From assembly GCA_963580455.1 (NCBI GenBank), contig OY756961.1, forward strand, positions 9,467,001-9,531,000: 64,000 bases of DNA, given 5' to 3'. Source of the stretch: Euonymus europaeus (Eukaryota; Streptophyta; Magnoliopsida; Celastrales; Celastraceae). Position 1 is the first letter of the stretch; each line of letters starts with the position of its first letter. The notes beneath the pieces were generated by a model. That model saw nothing but the letters and a program-made list of their open reading frames with translations. It had not been told where the DNA came from and did no database searches. This document shows positions 54,943 to 64,000 of this stretch, piece by piece. The translations under genes were made by a program, and so were the position numbers.

Positions 54943-56375
54943 TGCAATCTCCAAATAATCAATCCTTCATAGACATTATCAAAATCATCAATCTGTAGGG
55001 TAGACAACGAGTATGCTCCACCACTACCATCCTTAAGTACATCTCTCAAATTAGAACTCAATCATAATCTAACTTAAATCCATATAACATTAGTAAATCC
55101 TCCCCTGGACCCACTCTGATCCCCGCAGGGTGTCTCCCAGTCTAGTTATACCCATATTGGATAAGGATCGAGCCTATATAAGGTACTCGATAACATCGCC
55201 TACATCGAAGAGCGTCCCCTAGGATGTACCCCACCTCAATCTGGTCTTCATGTACGTACCAAATCTGAACCATCAATAAATTATCTAGTAGGCAGGGTCG
55301 CTATAAGTGGGACCCACTATAATCTCGTAGCATCATCACAGAAAATCACTAGAGTATAGTCCTATCCGAACTCTCAAAGAGACCAAATAAATAAGAAATA
55401 GGCCCCACCTCTGAGTGTGGGCCCCATAGAACACATGGCGCACAAGGGTGCATCCAGTCGCCCAAACACAATCAATAATAGCATGAAATAATAATAAAGT
55501 TGCAATTCCAGAAATAAAGCATATAGGAGTGCAAACCGAGAAATTCCCAACCTCCGGGAATTTCACACAAATAAACAAGTAGAAGTCCGTCGAATACGAA
55601 ACAACCAAAACCCCAAATAACAAATAGGGCAAAACCCCTACCTGAAATGTCGACTCACACTGACCCCGTAATACCGCCTCAGCTATTCAAATTCATACCC
55701 AAAATCCTAAATCAATCTCTTGCATTGAAATACGTATACATATACCTAATACAATTCAAATACAGAAAAGTCAACCTGATAGATCAAACCCGATCAAACC
55801 AACTAAACCAAGTCAGAACTAGTCAAACCGATCAAAATAAGTCAAAGCTGGTCAATTCGGTCAAAATTGGGTCGAACTAGTTAACCCATTCAACTTGGGT
55901 CAAACCGGTTCAACTCGAGTTAAACCGATCAACTCGAGTCAACAGTGGTACAACCACTACCATCGCCGAAATTGCCGGCGATCCACATATCAAATTAAAA
56001 ATCTCGAAATATGGAACACAATGATACCTAGATTGTCCCATAACTCTATCGAAATATGCCAGACTCAGTCCTAGAAGTCGTCAAAAAATTGAGACCTTTG
56101 CCGCTCCACTGCTTGTGGTGCTCCGTTGATAAGGACTCCACCTAGGTTTTTGTTCCACTATCTACAAGCTTCATTTTGATATCTCACTCGTTCCAATCGG
56201 TGGATAAATCATCAAAACCCAATTTCAACAACTTCCTACTCTCTCTCTCTCTATGTGACATTGGAGGAAGAAGAAATGCTCTGGATTTTACCCAGATTTT
56301 CTGCAAAATGATGATATTTCCCCTCCCTTTCACAATCACTCATTTATCTTCCAAAATTTATAACAAATCCAATAT
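54943..56375 (-). repeat. Gypsy-2 5' LTR, lacking its 3' third
   Basis: It aligns with the 3' LTR from 42240 through 43173 and then 50015-50190. The matching stops at about 54943, inside the LTR, so about 570 bases of LTR end plus leader are deleted. At the other side it is interrupted by copia-2 at 56376. It carries a ~300-bp segment (about 55625-55940) that the 3' LTR lacks. Confidence 0.8.
55770..55945 (-). promoter_or_regulatory. Tandem GTCAA (W-box) cluster in the 5' LTR
   Basis: Within the LTR segment absent from the partner LTR, the plus strand has seven (A/G)GTCAA words in about 170 bases, in degenerate 9-12-bp steps such as 'gtcaaaccg'. On the transcribed minus strand they read TTGACC or TTGACT, the core of plant W-boxes bound by WRKY factors. 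The cluster may be a regulatory array or simply a low-complexity tandem repeat. Confidence 0.45.
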
Positions 56376-56680
56376 TGTTATAGATAATCTAATTGATATG
56401 GATGATCCACTAACCTACATTAGCTTCTTGATATGGATGATCCACCAACCCACATTTGCTTCTATTGTTGACATTTACATTGCTAAATATAGAAATATAA
56501 TCTTCTATATATGTAATGTAATACATGCAAATGGATTAGGTATTAGAAGAACAATATTGGAGTGAAAATATTTCCTTCTTCTTTCTTAGTTCTAAATCTC
56601 ATGTCTCTAATTATCTCTTTCTATTTGAATCAATTGAGCCATTGTTATTTCAACACTAGCCATTTTTATTAATTTCAACA
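56376..56680 (+). repeat. Copia-2 5' LTR
   Basis: It starts TGTTATAGATAATC and ends ...AATTTCAACA, TG to CA, right before the primer-binding site. The upstream DNA is gypsy-2 LTR sequence that breaks off exactly here ('aaatccaatat' at 50181 continues 'aactctg'). Confidence 0.7.
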
Positions 56681-56700
56681 CGTTATCAACACGAGTCTCT
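56681..56700 (+). promoter_or_regulatory. Copia-2 primer-binding site
   Basis: CGTTATCAACACGAGTCTC directly after the LTR, similar to the 'tatcagcacga' primer-binding sites (initiator tRNA-Met) common in plant copia elements. Confidence 0.6.
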
Positions 56701-56786
56701 ACCGCTGTTCTGAAAGCACGCATTTCAGGTTGTAAGTAACAATTCATCATATCTATATTTTCCTTAGCTTCTTATAATATTTCATA

Positions 56787-57804
56787 ATGTCGACGTTGAA
56801 AAGTTTAGAGTTTACGGCTTTTTATATTTCTGGAAGAAATTATCTATCCTGGATTGTTGATGCCAAGACTCACCTGAAAGTTGTGGGTCTTAATAACACC
56901 ATAAAAATTGGAAATACCGAATCTCAGAAGGATCAAGCAAAAACAATGATTTTTCTTCGTCACCATTTTCATGTGGAATTAAAGACTGAATATTTTATGG
57001 AGAAAAATCATCTTCACTTGTGGAATGATTTAAAGGAGAGGTATGAACACTAGCAAAATGTCATCCTTCGTAAAGCTGGTTATGAGTGGATGTACCTAAG
57101 GTTGCAAGATTATAAATCAGTCGGAGAGTATCATTTTGTTATGTACAAAATCACCTCACAACTTGATTTTCGTAAGGAGAAAATTACTGAGGCTGGCAAG
57201 TTAGAAAAAATATTTTTCACATTCCATGCTTCTAATATGATATTGTTGTAGCAATATCTTCAGAAAGAATATGAGAAGCATAGTGACTTAATTAGTATTT
57301 TACTTGTGGCTGAGCAGAATAATGAGCTTTTATTAAAAAAATCATCAGTCTCGTCCTACTGGCAGTACACAATTCCCTGAAGTGAATGCTATTGTACATA
57401 ATAATGGAGGTTGTGGACATGGTGGAAGAAGAGGTCAAGGCTGTGGTTATGATCGTGGAAACCATGGAGGTAATTCTGGTTCTCATCCATACCACCAGAA
57501 GAGGTATGAGAGCAAAACAAGTCAGACAAATGAAAATTTGCCAAATAAACTCCAGAAGGGTAATGATGAAACTTGTTTCAGGTGTGAAGTTAAGGGGCAT
57601 TGGTCACATACCTATCGTACGCCTAAACATTTGGTGAATTTATATCAAGCATCAATAAAAGGAAAGAGCAAAGTGGTGGAAAGAATCTTTCCAAAAGTTG
57701 ATGATAATAGTGATGTTGAAAATTTCGATGATCTGGAAGATCTTGCAGATTTAACACATTTAAATGTTTCCGATTTCTTAGAAAATCCTGATATTTATAA
57801 ATAA
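56787..57804 (+). pseudogene. Copia-2 gag
   Basis: The ATG at 56787 opens MSTLKSLEFTAFYISGRNYL, the copia gag N-terminus, with 'MIFLRHHFHVELKTEY' and 'LHLWNDLKERYEH'. An in-frame TAG at 57051 interrupts it; the same frame then continues 'MYLRLQDYKSVGEYHF'. Another stop is at about 57249, and a frame change follows. The C-terminal part (57382-57804) has a Gly/Arg-rich stretch and a zinc knuckle C-x2-C-x4-H in 'CFRCEVKGHW', whose last Cys is Tyr. An acidic tail ends at the TAA at 57802. Confidence 0.75.
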
Positions 57805-59700
57805 GTTTATTTCTTTGTTAAGTTTAATTGTTGTGTTGTGTATCGAATTACAAGAAATAAGATTGTAGTATTTTATAAATATTATTTTGATAAGTTTAAA
57901 AATTAACTTAAAAAATATGAAAAACAAAAGTTCGGAACTACTGACAGTGGGTTTGATCCTCGGACCTTCTTTTCTATCCTAGATTTTATTGGATCTCGCC
58001 ACCAGTCCCGGACTTGTCAAATTTATACGATTGATATTGTTATAAAGAACCTAATATTTATCTATGATACTTTTGGATTAATATGTGATAAATGTTATTT
58101 TGTTTTCTTTAGAAATATGGTGGGCGGAGATATATGTTTAATTGATAGTGCGAAAACACACACTATCCTTAAACATAAGAAATATTTTCTACATTTGACA
58201 TTGCTTGAAGGAAATGTTGATACCATCTCAGGCACATAAAAAATAGTTGAAGACAGCGAAAGAGCTAATATCATATTGCCTAAAGGAACAAAAATATATA
58301 TTGAGGAGGCATTTTACTCTCTCAAATAAAAAAGAAACTTATTGAGTTTCAAGGATATTCGTCACAATGGATATCATTTTGAGTGTGAAAGAGAAGGTAA
58401 TAAAGATTACTTATATATTACTTCTATCATTTCAAGCTAGAAGCTTGTACTGGAAAAGTTTGTAGCATTCTCTTTGGGTTTATACCATGCAAATATAAAA
58501 CGGATTGAAACACATGTTGTGATACACCAGAAGTGCCATAATTCAAAAGAATATAGACTTTGGCATGATCGCCTTGGTCACCTAGGTTCTACCATGGTGC
58601 GTAGAATAATTGAAAATACAAATGGATATCAATTAAGAAATCAGAAGTTTCTTTTACCTAAAGATCACTTGTGTGTTGCGTGTTCACAAGGAAAGTTAAT
58701 TGTGAGACCGTCTACCCTGAAGGTAGGTGTAGAATCTCCTAACTTTCTGCAATGTATTCATGGAGATATATGTAGACCTATTCATCCATCATGCTGACCA
58801 TTTTGTTACTATATGGTTATAATAGATGCATCATCTAAATGATCATATGTATGTTTATTATCTACTAGAAATGTTGCATTTGCTAGAATCTTAGCTCAAA
58901 TTATTTGTTTGCATGGACAATTTCCTGATTATCCTATTAAGTCTATCCAACTGAATAATGCTGGTGAATTTACTTCTCAGTCATTTAATGATTATTGCAT
59001 GTCATTAGGTATAGATGTTGAACATTCTGTTCCATATACTAATACTCAAAATGCTTTAGCAGAGTCACTAATAAAGCATCTCCAGTTAATTGCTAGACCG
59101 ATGCTTTTGAAAAGTAAATTACTTTTTGATGTTTGGGTACATGCCATATTACATGTTGCATCATTAATTCGAGTTAGACCTTCTGCTCATCATTCATATT
59201 CACCTTTACAACTGGTATTAGGTCATCAACCTAGTATTTCACATTTTCGTATTTTTGGTTGTGCTGTTTATGTTCCTATTTCACCTCCACCACGCACTAA
59301 GATGGGACCACAACGTCAACTTGGTATTTATGTTGGTTTTGATTCCCCTTCTATTGTTAACTATCTTGAACCATTAACTGGTGATGTTTTCAAAGCCAGG
59401 TTTGTAGATTGTCACTTTGATGAATCAATTTTTCCACCTTTAGGAAGTAAAATTTCGCACCATCATAATCACGATGATATTTCTTGGAACACTATGACAC
59501 AATCTCATTTCGAAGAGAGATAGGTACCTGATGATGAGAATAATGAGCGCTCAATAACTGATGAAGAGAGTTGGGATAGAAGTAAGATTATTGTTGATAA
59601 TATATTTGCAGATGCAGTTGCTCTAAGAATTACTGGAAGTAATGAGGATCTCAAGCCTAAATCCATTGATGAATGTCCACATCGAAGTGATTGGCTTAAA
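57805..59700 (+). pseudogene. Copia-2 protease-integrase region
   Basis: 57805-58110 has no sustained frame; the protease is heavily damaged. Then 'GGDICLIDSAKTHTI' (about 58122) and 'LLSFKDIRHNGYHF' with several stops. Integrase: H-x-H region 'EYRLWHDRLGHLG' and C-x-x-C in 'CVACSQGKL'. Core: first Asp in 'VIIDASS' (58820). The second catalytic Asp is replaced by Asn in 'LNNAGEF' (about 58950). The Glu is present in 'ALAESLIKHL'. The open frame 58909-59523 continues through 'FGCAVYVPISPP' and 'GIYVGFDSPS' to a TAG at 59521. Confidence 0.75.
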
Positions 59701-61195
59701 TGGAAAGATGCTATGAAAGCATAATTAAATTATCTTTCAAAAAGAGAAGTTTTTGGACCTGTAGTCCAGACACCAGAATGTGTTCAACCAGTAGGATTCA
59801 AATGGGTGTTTGTGCATAAGCAAAATGAGAATAATGAGATTACTCGTTATAAAGCAAGACTTTTAGCATAGGGTTTCTCGCAGAGGCCCGGAATTGATTA
59901 CGATGAAACATACTTTCCTGTTATGTATGGAATCACTTTTAAATTTTTAATTGGTCTAACAGTTGTTGAACGACTAACTACGTGTCTTATGGATTTATTA
60001 ACCGCTTATTTATATAGATCGCTGGATAATGAGATTTATATGAAAATCCCTGAAGGATTTCGGTAGCCTGAAGAAAAGTCTAGAGGATTGTGTTCAATCA
60101 AACTCCAGCAATCACTATATGGATTAAAACAATCTAGGCTTATGGTACAATTGATTAAGTGAATACCTTATCAAATAAGGGTTTACAAATGATCCGATTT
60201 TTCCATGCGTATTTATTAAAAGGTCAGAATCTGGATTTTTTATAATCGCTGGTTATGTTGATGATTTAAATTTAGTTGGGACTTTTGAAGAGCTCACTAA
60301 AGCTGCTGATTGTTTAAAGGCAGAATTTGAGATGAAAGATCCAGAAGAGAGAAAATATTTTCTTGGTCTTTAGATTGACCATTTACATAATGGTATCTTT
60401 ATTCATCAATCTACCTATATTGAAAAGGCATTAAAGTAGTTCTACATGGATAAAGTATACCCTTTGAGTTCTCCAATGATAGTTCATTCACTTGATGTTA
60501 AGAAAGACTCATTTTTGACCCCAAGATGAGGGAGAGACATTACTTGGTCCAGAAGTACCATATTTGAGTGAAATTGGATCTTTGATGTATTTAGCCAATT
60601 GTACCAAGAAAGATATTGCATTTGCTGTGAATTTATTGGCCAGGTATAGTTCTGCTCCTACTTAAATATATTTTGTGTTATCTGCGAGGTACAACCAACT
60701 TAGGTTTATTCTACTCATCAAATCTCAAGTCTCAGTTGGTTGGATACGCGATGCTGATTACTTATCTGACCCTCACAATGTCAAGTCTTAGACTAGTTAC
60801 GTATTTCTTTTTGGAAATACTGTTATTTCTTCGAAATCAGTCAAGCAAACACTCACAACAACTTCTTCCAATCATTCTGAGATATTGGCGATTTACAAAG
60901 CTAGTCGGGAATGCATATGGTTGAGAGGAATGATTTCTCATATTCAAGAGAAGTGTGGATTACAATATGTTAAAAGTATCCCAACGGAATTATATGAAGA
61001 CAATGTTGCATGTATAGCTCAGCTCCGCGGAGGATACATTAAAGGTGATAGGACTAAACACATCTCCAGAAGAGTGGTGATATTGATGTTCAATAGATTT
61101 ACTCTTGTGATAATCTGGCAGATTTACTCACTAAAACATTACCACCGGCAACATTCAAGAAGTTGGTCTATGACATTCGTATGCGGCATGTGAAA
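59700..61195 (+). pseudogene. Copia-2 reverse transcriptase and RNase H
   Basis: Fragments in plus frames: 'GFKWVFVHK', 'RYKARLLA' then stop then 'GFSQRPGIDYDETYFPV' (59790-59920); 'SLYGLKQSR' (about 60110); catalytic 'YVDD' at 60253-60264; 'KYFLGL' (60355); '...TNLGLFYSSN' (60690); 'SRECIWLRGMI' (60900); and a C-terminal 'TFKKLVYDIRMRHVKF' ending near 61197. Stops at about 59722, 59868, 60064, 60372 and 60437, and several frameshifts, inactivate it. Confidence 0.7.
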
Positions 61196-61207
61196 TTTTT
61201 TATAATA

Positions 61208-63429
61208 TGTTATTGAGAATAAATTCGAAGAGATTACGGACCATTCAAGCTGTATAAGACCGCAAAGAATTGTTTTTGAACTAAGTTCAAAAAAAGGGTC
61301 ATAACTTTTAGTACAGGTGCCCATTTTAGGCCCATAACATGACAAATCGAAGCTAAGATCGAGATAGAGATGCAAAATTTGAGGCCACATGCCCAGGAGT
61401 GTGAAAAAGTCTGCCCAGGGGAGCGCCAATAAAAGAGTGTTCAACCCTTAAGTTAAGTCCAATGCGCCTAGGCGCTCTCTGAGCTGTTAAGTGCTCTTAC
61501 GCGATTAGAAATGGTATTTTTCTTGGTGGAGCTTGATTCTAGTGTGTGAGAGAGAGAGAGAGAGTGAGGTTTTCAGAGATTATTGAAGATTTGGAGCTTG
61601 GATTGAAGATTTAAACAAGATTTGGAGGAGATTTCCAATATTCAAGTAAGTTTTCTAGTTTTGATAAATCTTGGTTTTTCTAGATTTCATTTGATTCTGT
61701 AATAGATGGAATGTAGGGCTTAAATATATTGATTCTAGGGTTATTTATGATTGTTTTACTAGTTTGAATCGTTGGTTTAGGCTAGGTTTTGAATTTGGAG
61801 AAGTTGGAGGATTTTGGGAAAAATCCTAGAGAGAGAAGGTAAGTTCCCTTGGTTATTTTTTTGATTTCATGTTATTATTGTTTATTATTGTTGTTAATAC
61901 GATATTGTGGGTTCGAAATGCTTAAATCGATGGGTGGGCGAAAGAGGGCTAAAACCCTAACTTTGGGAATTTGCTATAGTAGGTGGTGCTTAATCGAGGT
62001 AGGGTATTTCTTGACCAATTCACTATCAATACGTTCTTTTGCTCACAAAATTGCGGTTTAGTTCCTCATTGGTCACCGGGTTTGTGTTCTTGCATTATTT
62101 TTTCTAAGGAAGAATGAACTTAGGATTTATTCTTGTTTTATCTTGAAATGTAGATTGCATTAACCCTTATTCGTGTTCAATCACTTACTGAGCATGGTTG
62201 ATCATTTGTGTATCATGAGTAGCTTTAAATATATAGGTTGAGTATATATATATATATATATTAATTGATGGCATTAAACATGAATGCAGTAGAGATTGCA
62301 TGGGATGCTCGCGTATAGACTCGGGTATACCCTAGGAACTACTTGAACGTCACATGGGAGGATGGTTGGGTGTTGGGATTGACATTAACCAAATGACTTC
62401 ATGTAAGGCAACACACTTGAGGTGTGCGTGTGATGGGACTCACACAACCGGGTGACTTTCTAGGGATTTTTGTTGAAATGGTACAGTTAATCCACTAATG
62501 GCTGGGAGAACCAGGATTGTACGAGAGAATGTGATGAGTCGACTTGCATCCATTGATTGTTGGGAGAACCAGGATGAGTGTTCGATGTTGTGATCAAGAC
62601 GTGATTAGGACAATCATGGTTTGGTTGTTGTTTGATGATTCATTGTTGGAATTATGAGATTATGATTGGTTTCTCGAGAAAGTTCACTCGGGTGCTATTG
62701 TTGTGTCATGTGTCATGTGTCATGTGTCATGAGCATTTGGGATATCATATTGTTGCATTGCCTTCTTATTGGATTTGACCTATAATGATTGTTCACTCTT
62801 TTTACCCTACTGAGCTTCTAGCTCACCCTTTTATTTTCTTCCTCGCTACAGGTGAGACTGGTACTAGTACCGGTGTTGCGGATCAGTAGAGACAGAGCTA
62901 TGGTATGGATGGCACTTGGAAAAAGGTTAGGATTTGGGAATAGTCAGTGCGTTGTACTTTGTTTATTTCCACGCTTATTGTATGAGATAATATATGACTT
63001 ATCAACTGCTGGCACCGGTGGGTGTGTTTTGTGTACGGTTAGAAGGTAATTTATGTGATTGTACATTCTGAATCGGCGGTGGACTCTAAGTTTTGTTGAA
63101 TGATGTTTGGGATTGTTTATATTATGTGAATTGTAATACTTGTATGGAAATTAGTTTGTGAATGCTGCTAGATGGCCTGAGGCCCTGCTACGTTGGAATT
63201 TGAATGATGATAGATTATCAGAGGCCCTACTAGGTTATAATGTGATTGTTGTGGTTATTGATGTGCTTTGTTACAGGCAGGCATTCCCCGATATACAGGG
63301 AGATGCTGCCAAATTTTTGACCGGGGTGTTGTCCTAGTTGAGTGAACTAAGGTTAGTGACTAAGGATTTGGATCACATTGATGACCTAGGAAGGTGCGGG
63401 TAGCACTATGTGACATTCTGGGCATTATA
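61208..63429 (+). repeat. 5' LTR of gypsy-3 (plus copy)
   Basis: About 2.2 kb, ending '...tgtgacattctgggcattat' at 63428-63429 just before the primer-binding site. It aligns with the reverse complement of 33968-36140. It includes a TA tract (62243-62262), a 7-bp (tgtcatg) tandem of four units at about 62704-62731, and the 'ggcattccccgat' block. The start is uncertain by about 30 bases; TGTTAT at 61208 might belong to a copia-2 LTR stub instead. Confidence 0.7.
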
Positions 63430-63450
63430 ATTTGGTATCAGAGCAAGGTT
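63430..63450 (+). promoter_or_regulatory. Gypsy-3 primer-binding site
   Basis: TTGGTATCAGAGCAAGG, complementary in style to the 3' end of initiator tRNA-Met and usual for chromodomain-type gypsy elements. It immediately follows the LTR. The minus-strand copy has 'tagtatcagagcaagg' at the same place (33953-33966). Confidence 0.75.
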
Positions 63451-63652
63451 AGATTAAAGATTTGTGTATGGCCCCGGGATGTTATAGTGGTGTGTTAATG
63501 AGTCTCTAAGCCATACCAAAAGCTCTACTGATCCGGTATGTTTTTTTTCCCTTGTAAATCCTCGTTTAAGTTATTTATTGAAAGTATTATCTGTTTTTCA
63601 TGCAGATGAATACTCATAGGACTATTACACTACACCTACTGATGAGACCCCT

Positions 63653-64000
63653 ATGGGTGAGAGTAGAGATACGACTGTACAGAGAGGCCGGGGTAGAGGT
63701 CGTAGTGTAGGTTCGACTAGGGCTCCTATTCACGTATCGAGTACTCAGGACTCCATACCGGATATTGAGACTAGAGAGAAGACCCCAGAGGTTCCACTGG
63801 GGCAAGTGGCAGGGGGTGCGGAAGTGGCAGCGACTCTGGATACTACAGTGGGAGTACCACAGATGACGCTACAGGAACTAACAAGGATTGCGATGAACCT
63901 AGTGCAGGTGGTTCAGTCACAGGTGGCTAGAACTACAGAAATTAGAGCTCCAGAAGTGAGTACGAAGGTGGTTACACCTGCACCTAATCCTACACCGACA
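63653..64000 (+). CDS. Gypsy-3 gag, 5' part (runs off the window)
   Basis: The ATG at 63653 opens an unbroken frame of 116 codons to the window end: MGESRDTTVQRGRGRGRS, then Pro/Thr-rich DNA-binding-like text, 'VPQMTLQELTRIAMNLVQVV' and further Thr/Pro-rich residues. This is the basic, disordered N-terminus of chromodomain-type gypsy gag ahead of the capsid. An in-frame stop at about 63617 lies between the upstream ATG (63606) and this one, so 63653 is the better start. Intactness downstream cannot be judged. Confidence 0.65.
   Translation, partial: MGESRDTTVQRGRGRGRSVGSTRAPIHVSSTQDSIPDIETREKTPEVPLGQVAGGAEVAATLDTTVGVPQMTLQELTRIAMNLVQVVQSQVARTTEIRAPEVSTKVVTPAPNPTPT

Larger units (their letters stand above)
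41673..56375 (-). mobile_element. Gypsy-2: chromodomain-type Ty3/gypsy element with nested insertions
   Basis: Minus-strand element: 5' LTR (54943-56375, truncated), gag, protease, RT, RNase H, integrase, chromodomain-like end, G-rich polypurine tract, 3' LTR (41673-43173 plus 50015-50302). The 3' LTR is split by a non-autonomous LTR element. The 5' LTR is split by copia-2 at 56376. Its target duplication cannot be checked because the true 5' end lies beyond the copia insertion. Confidence 0.8.
56376..61200 (+). mobile_element. Copia-2: Ty1/copia element inserted in the gypsy-2 5' LTR
   Basis: Plus-strand element with a 305-bp 5' LTR (56376-56680), a primer-binding site, gag (56787-57804), a non-coding gap, and pol to about 61195. 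The 3' LTR is not found; DNA of gypsy-3 begins at about 61208. The left flank AATAT could be a target duplication but its partner would lie outside the window. Confidence 0.75.

Noticed and set aside
61208..61240. Copia-2 3' LTR start (TGTTAT)
   Set aside because: Only six bases match the copia 5' LTR start; the following DNA aligns with the gypsy-3 LTR family instead.

Overview
The window is AT-rich plant nuclear DNA, most likely from a eudicot. It is almost entirely transposable-element wreckage. I see no intact host gene, tRNA, rRNA or bacterial-type feature. The evidence for plant origin is the mix of families: a Mutator-like transposase, a Tat-type Ty3/gypsy element with a second RNase H and an antisense ORF, chromodomain-type gypsy elements, two Ty1/copia pseudo-elements, an L1-type LINE tail, and fragments of plant-specific transposon gag-like domains (DUF7745 type and 'putative plant transposon protein' type). 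Stop codons and frameshifts in nearly every ORF point to old, pericentromere-like repeat DNA.

Layout. 1-6050: old LTR/leader relics, a degenerate MULE on the minus strand and a DUF7745 remnant. 5928-32290: a long inverted-repeat (foldback-like) element built of short GATACTGTT-type repeats, split by a Tat element. 6056-29646: that Tat/gypsy element on the minus strand, with matching LTRs and a perfect 5-bp target duplication (TGTTC, 6051-6055 and 29647-29651). Its gag is broken by a LINE tail (26515-28182, 10-bp duplication). Its integrase is broken by a roughly 2.2-kb LTR. A 3-kb piece carrying both the integrase and that LTR occurs twice (9494-12479 and 20107-23113) around a 7.6-kb block of unrelated transposon-like DNA.

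33845-38170: an LTR plus leader of a chromodomain-type gypsy family (minus) and a gag/protease remnant. 38215-41670: copia-1 (minus). 41673-56375: gypsy-2 (minus). Its 3' LTR is interrupted by a second, non-autonomous LTR element (43174-50014, perfect GGAGA duplication), and its 5' LTR is cut at the 3' end. 56376-about 61200: copia-2 (plus), inserted in the gypsy-2 5' LTR. 61208-64000: gypsy-3 (plus), the same LTR family as 33968-36140 in opposite orientation, with a gag ORF running off the end.

The genes do not form one pathway. They are layers of nested insertions, and most relative ages can be read from which element interrupts which. The most unusual structures are: an LTR studded with about ten 19-nt palindromes whose two arms change together; the strand-alternating foldback repeat; three near-identical hairpins downstream of a transposon-protein ORF; a two-level 36/81-bp minisatellite; a 5' LTR reduced to a 53-bp palindrome; and a tandem W-box cluster present in one LTR of a pair but not the other.
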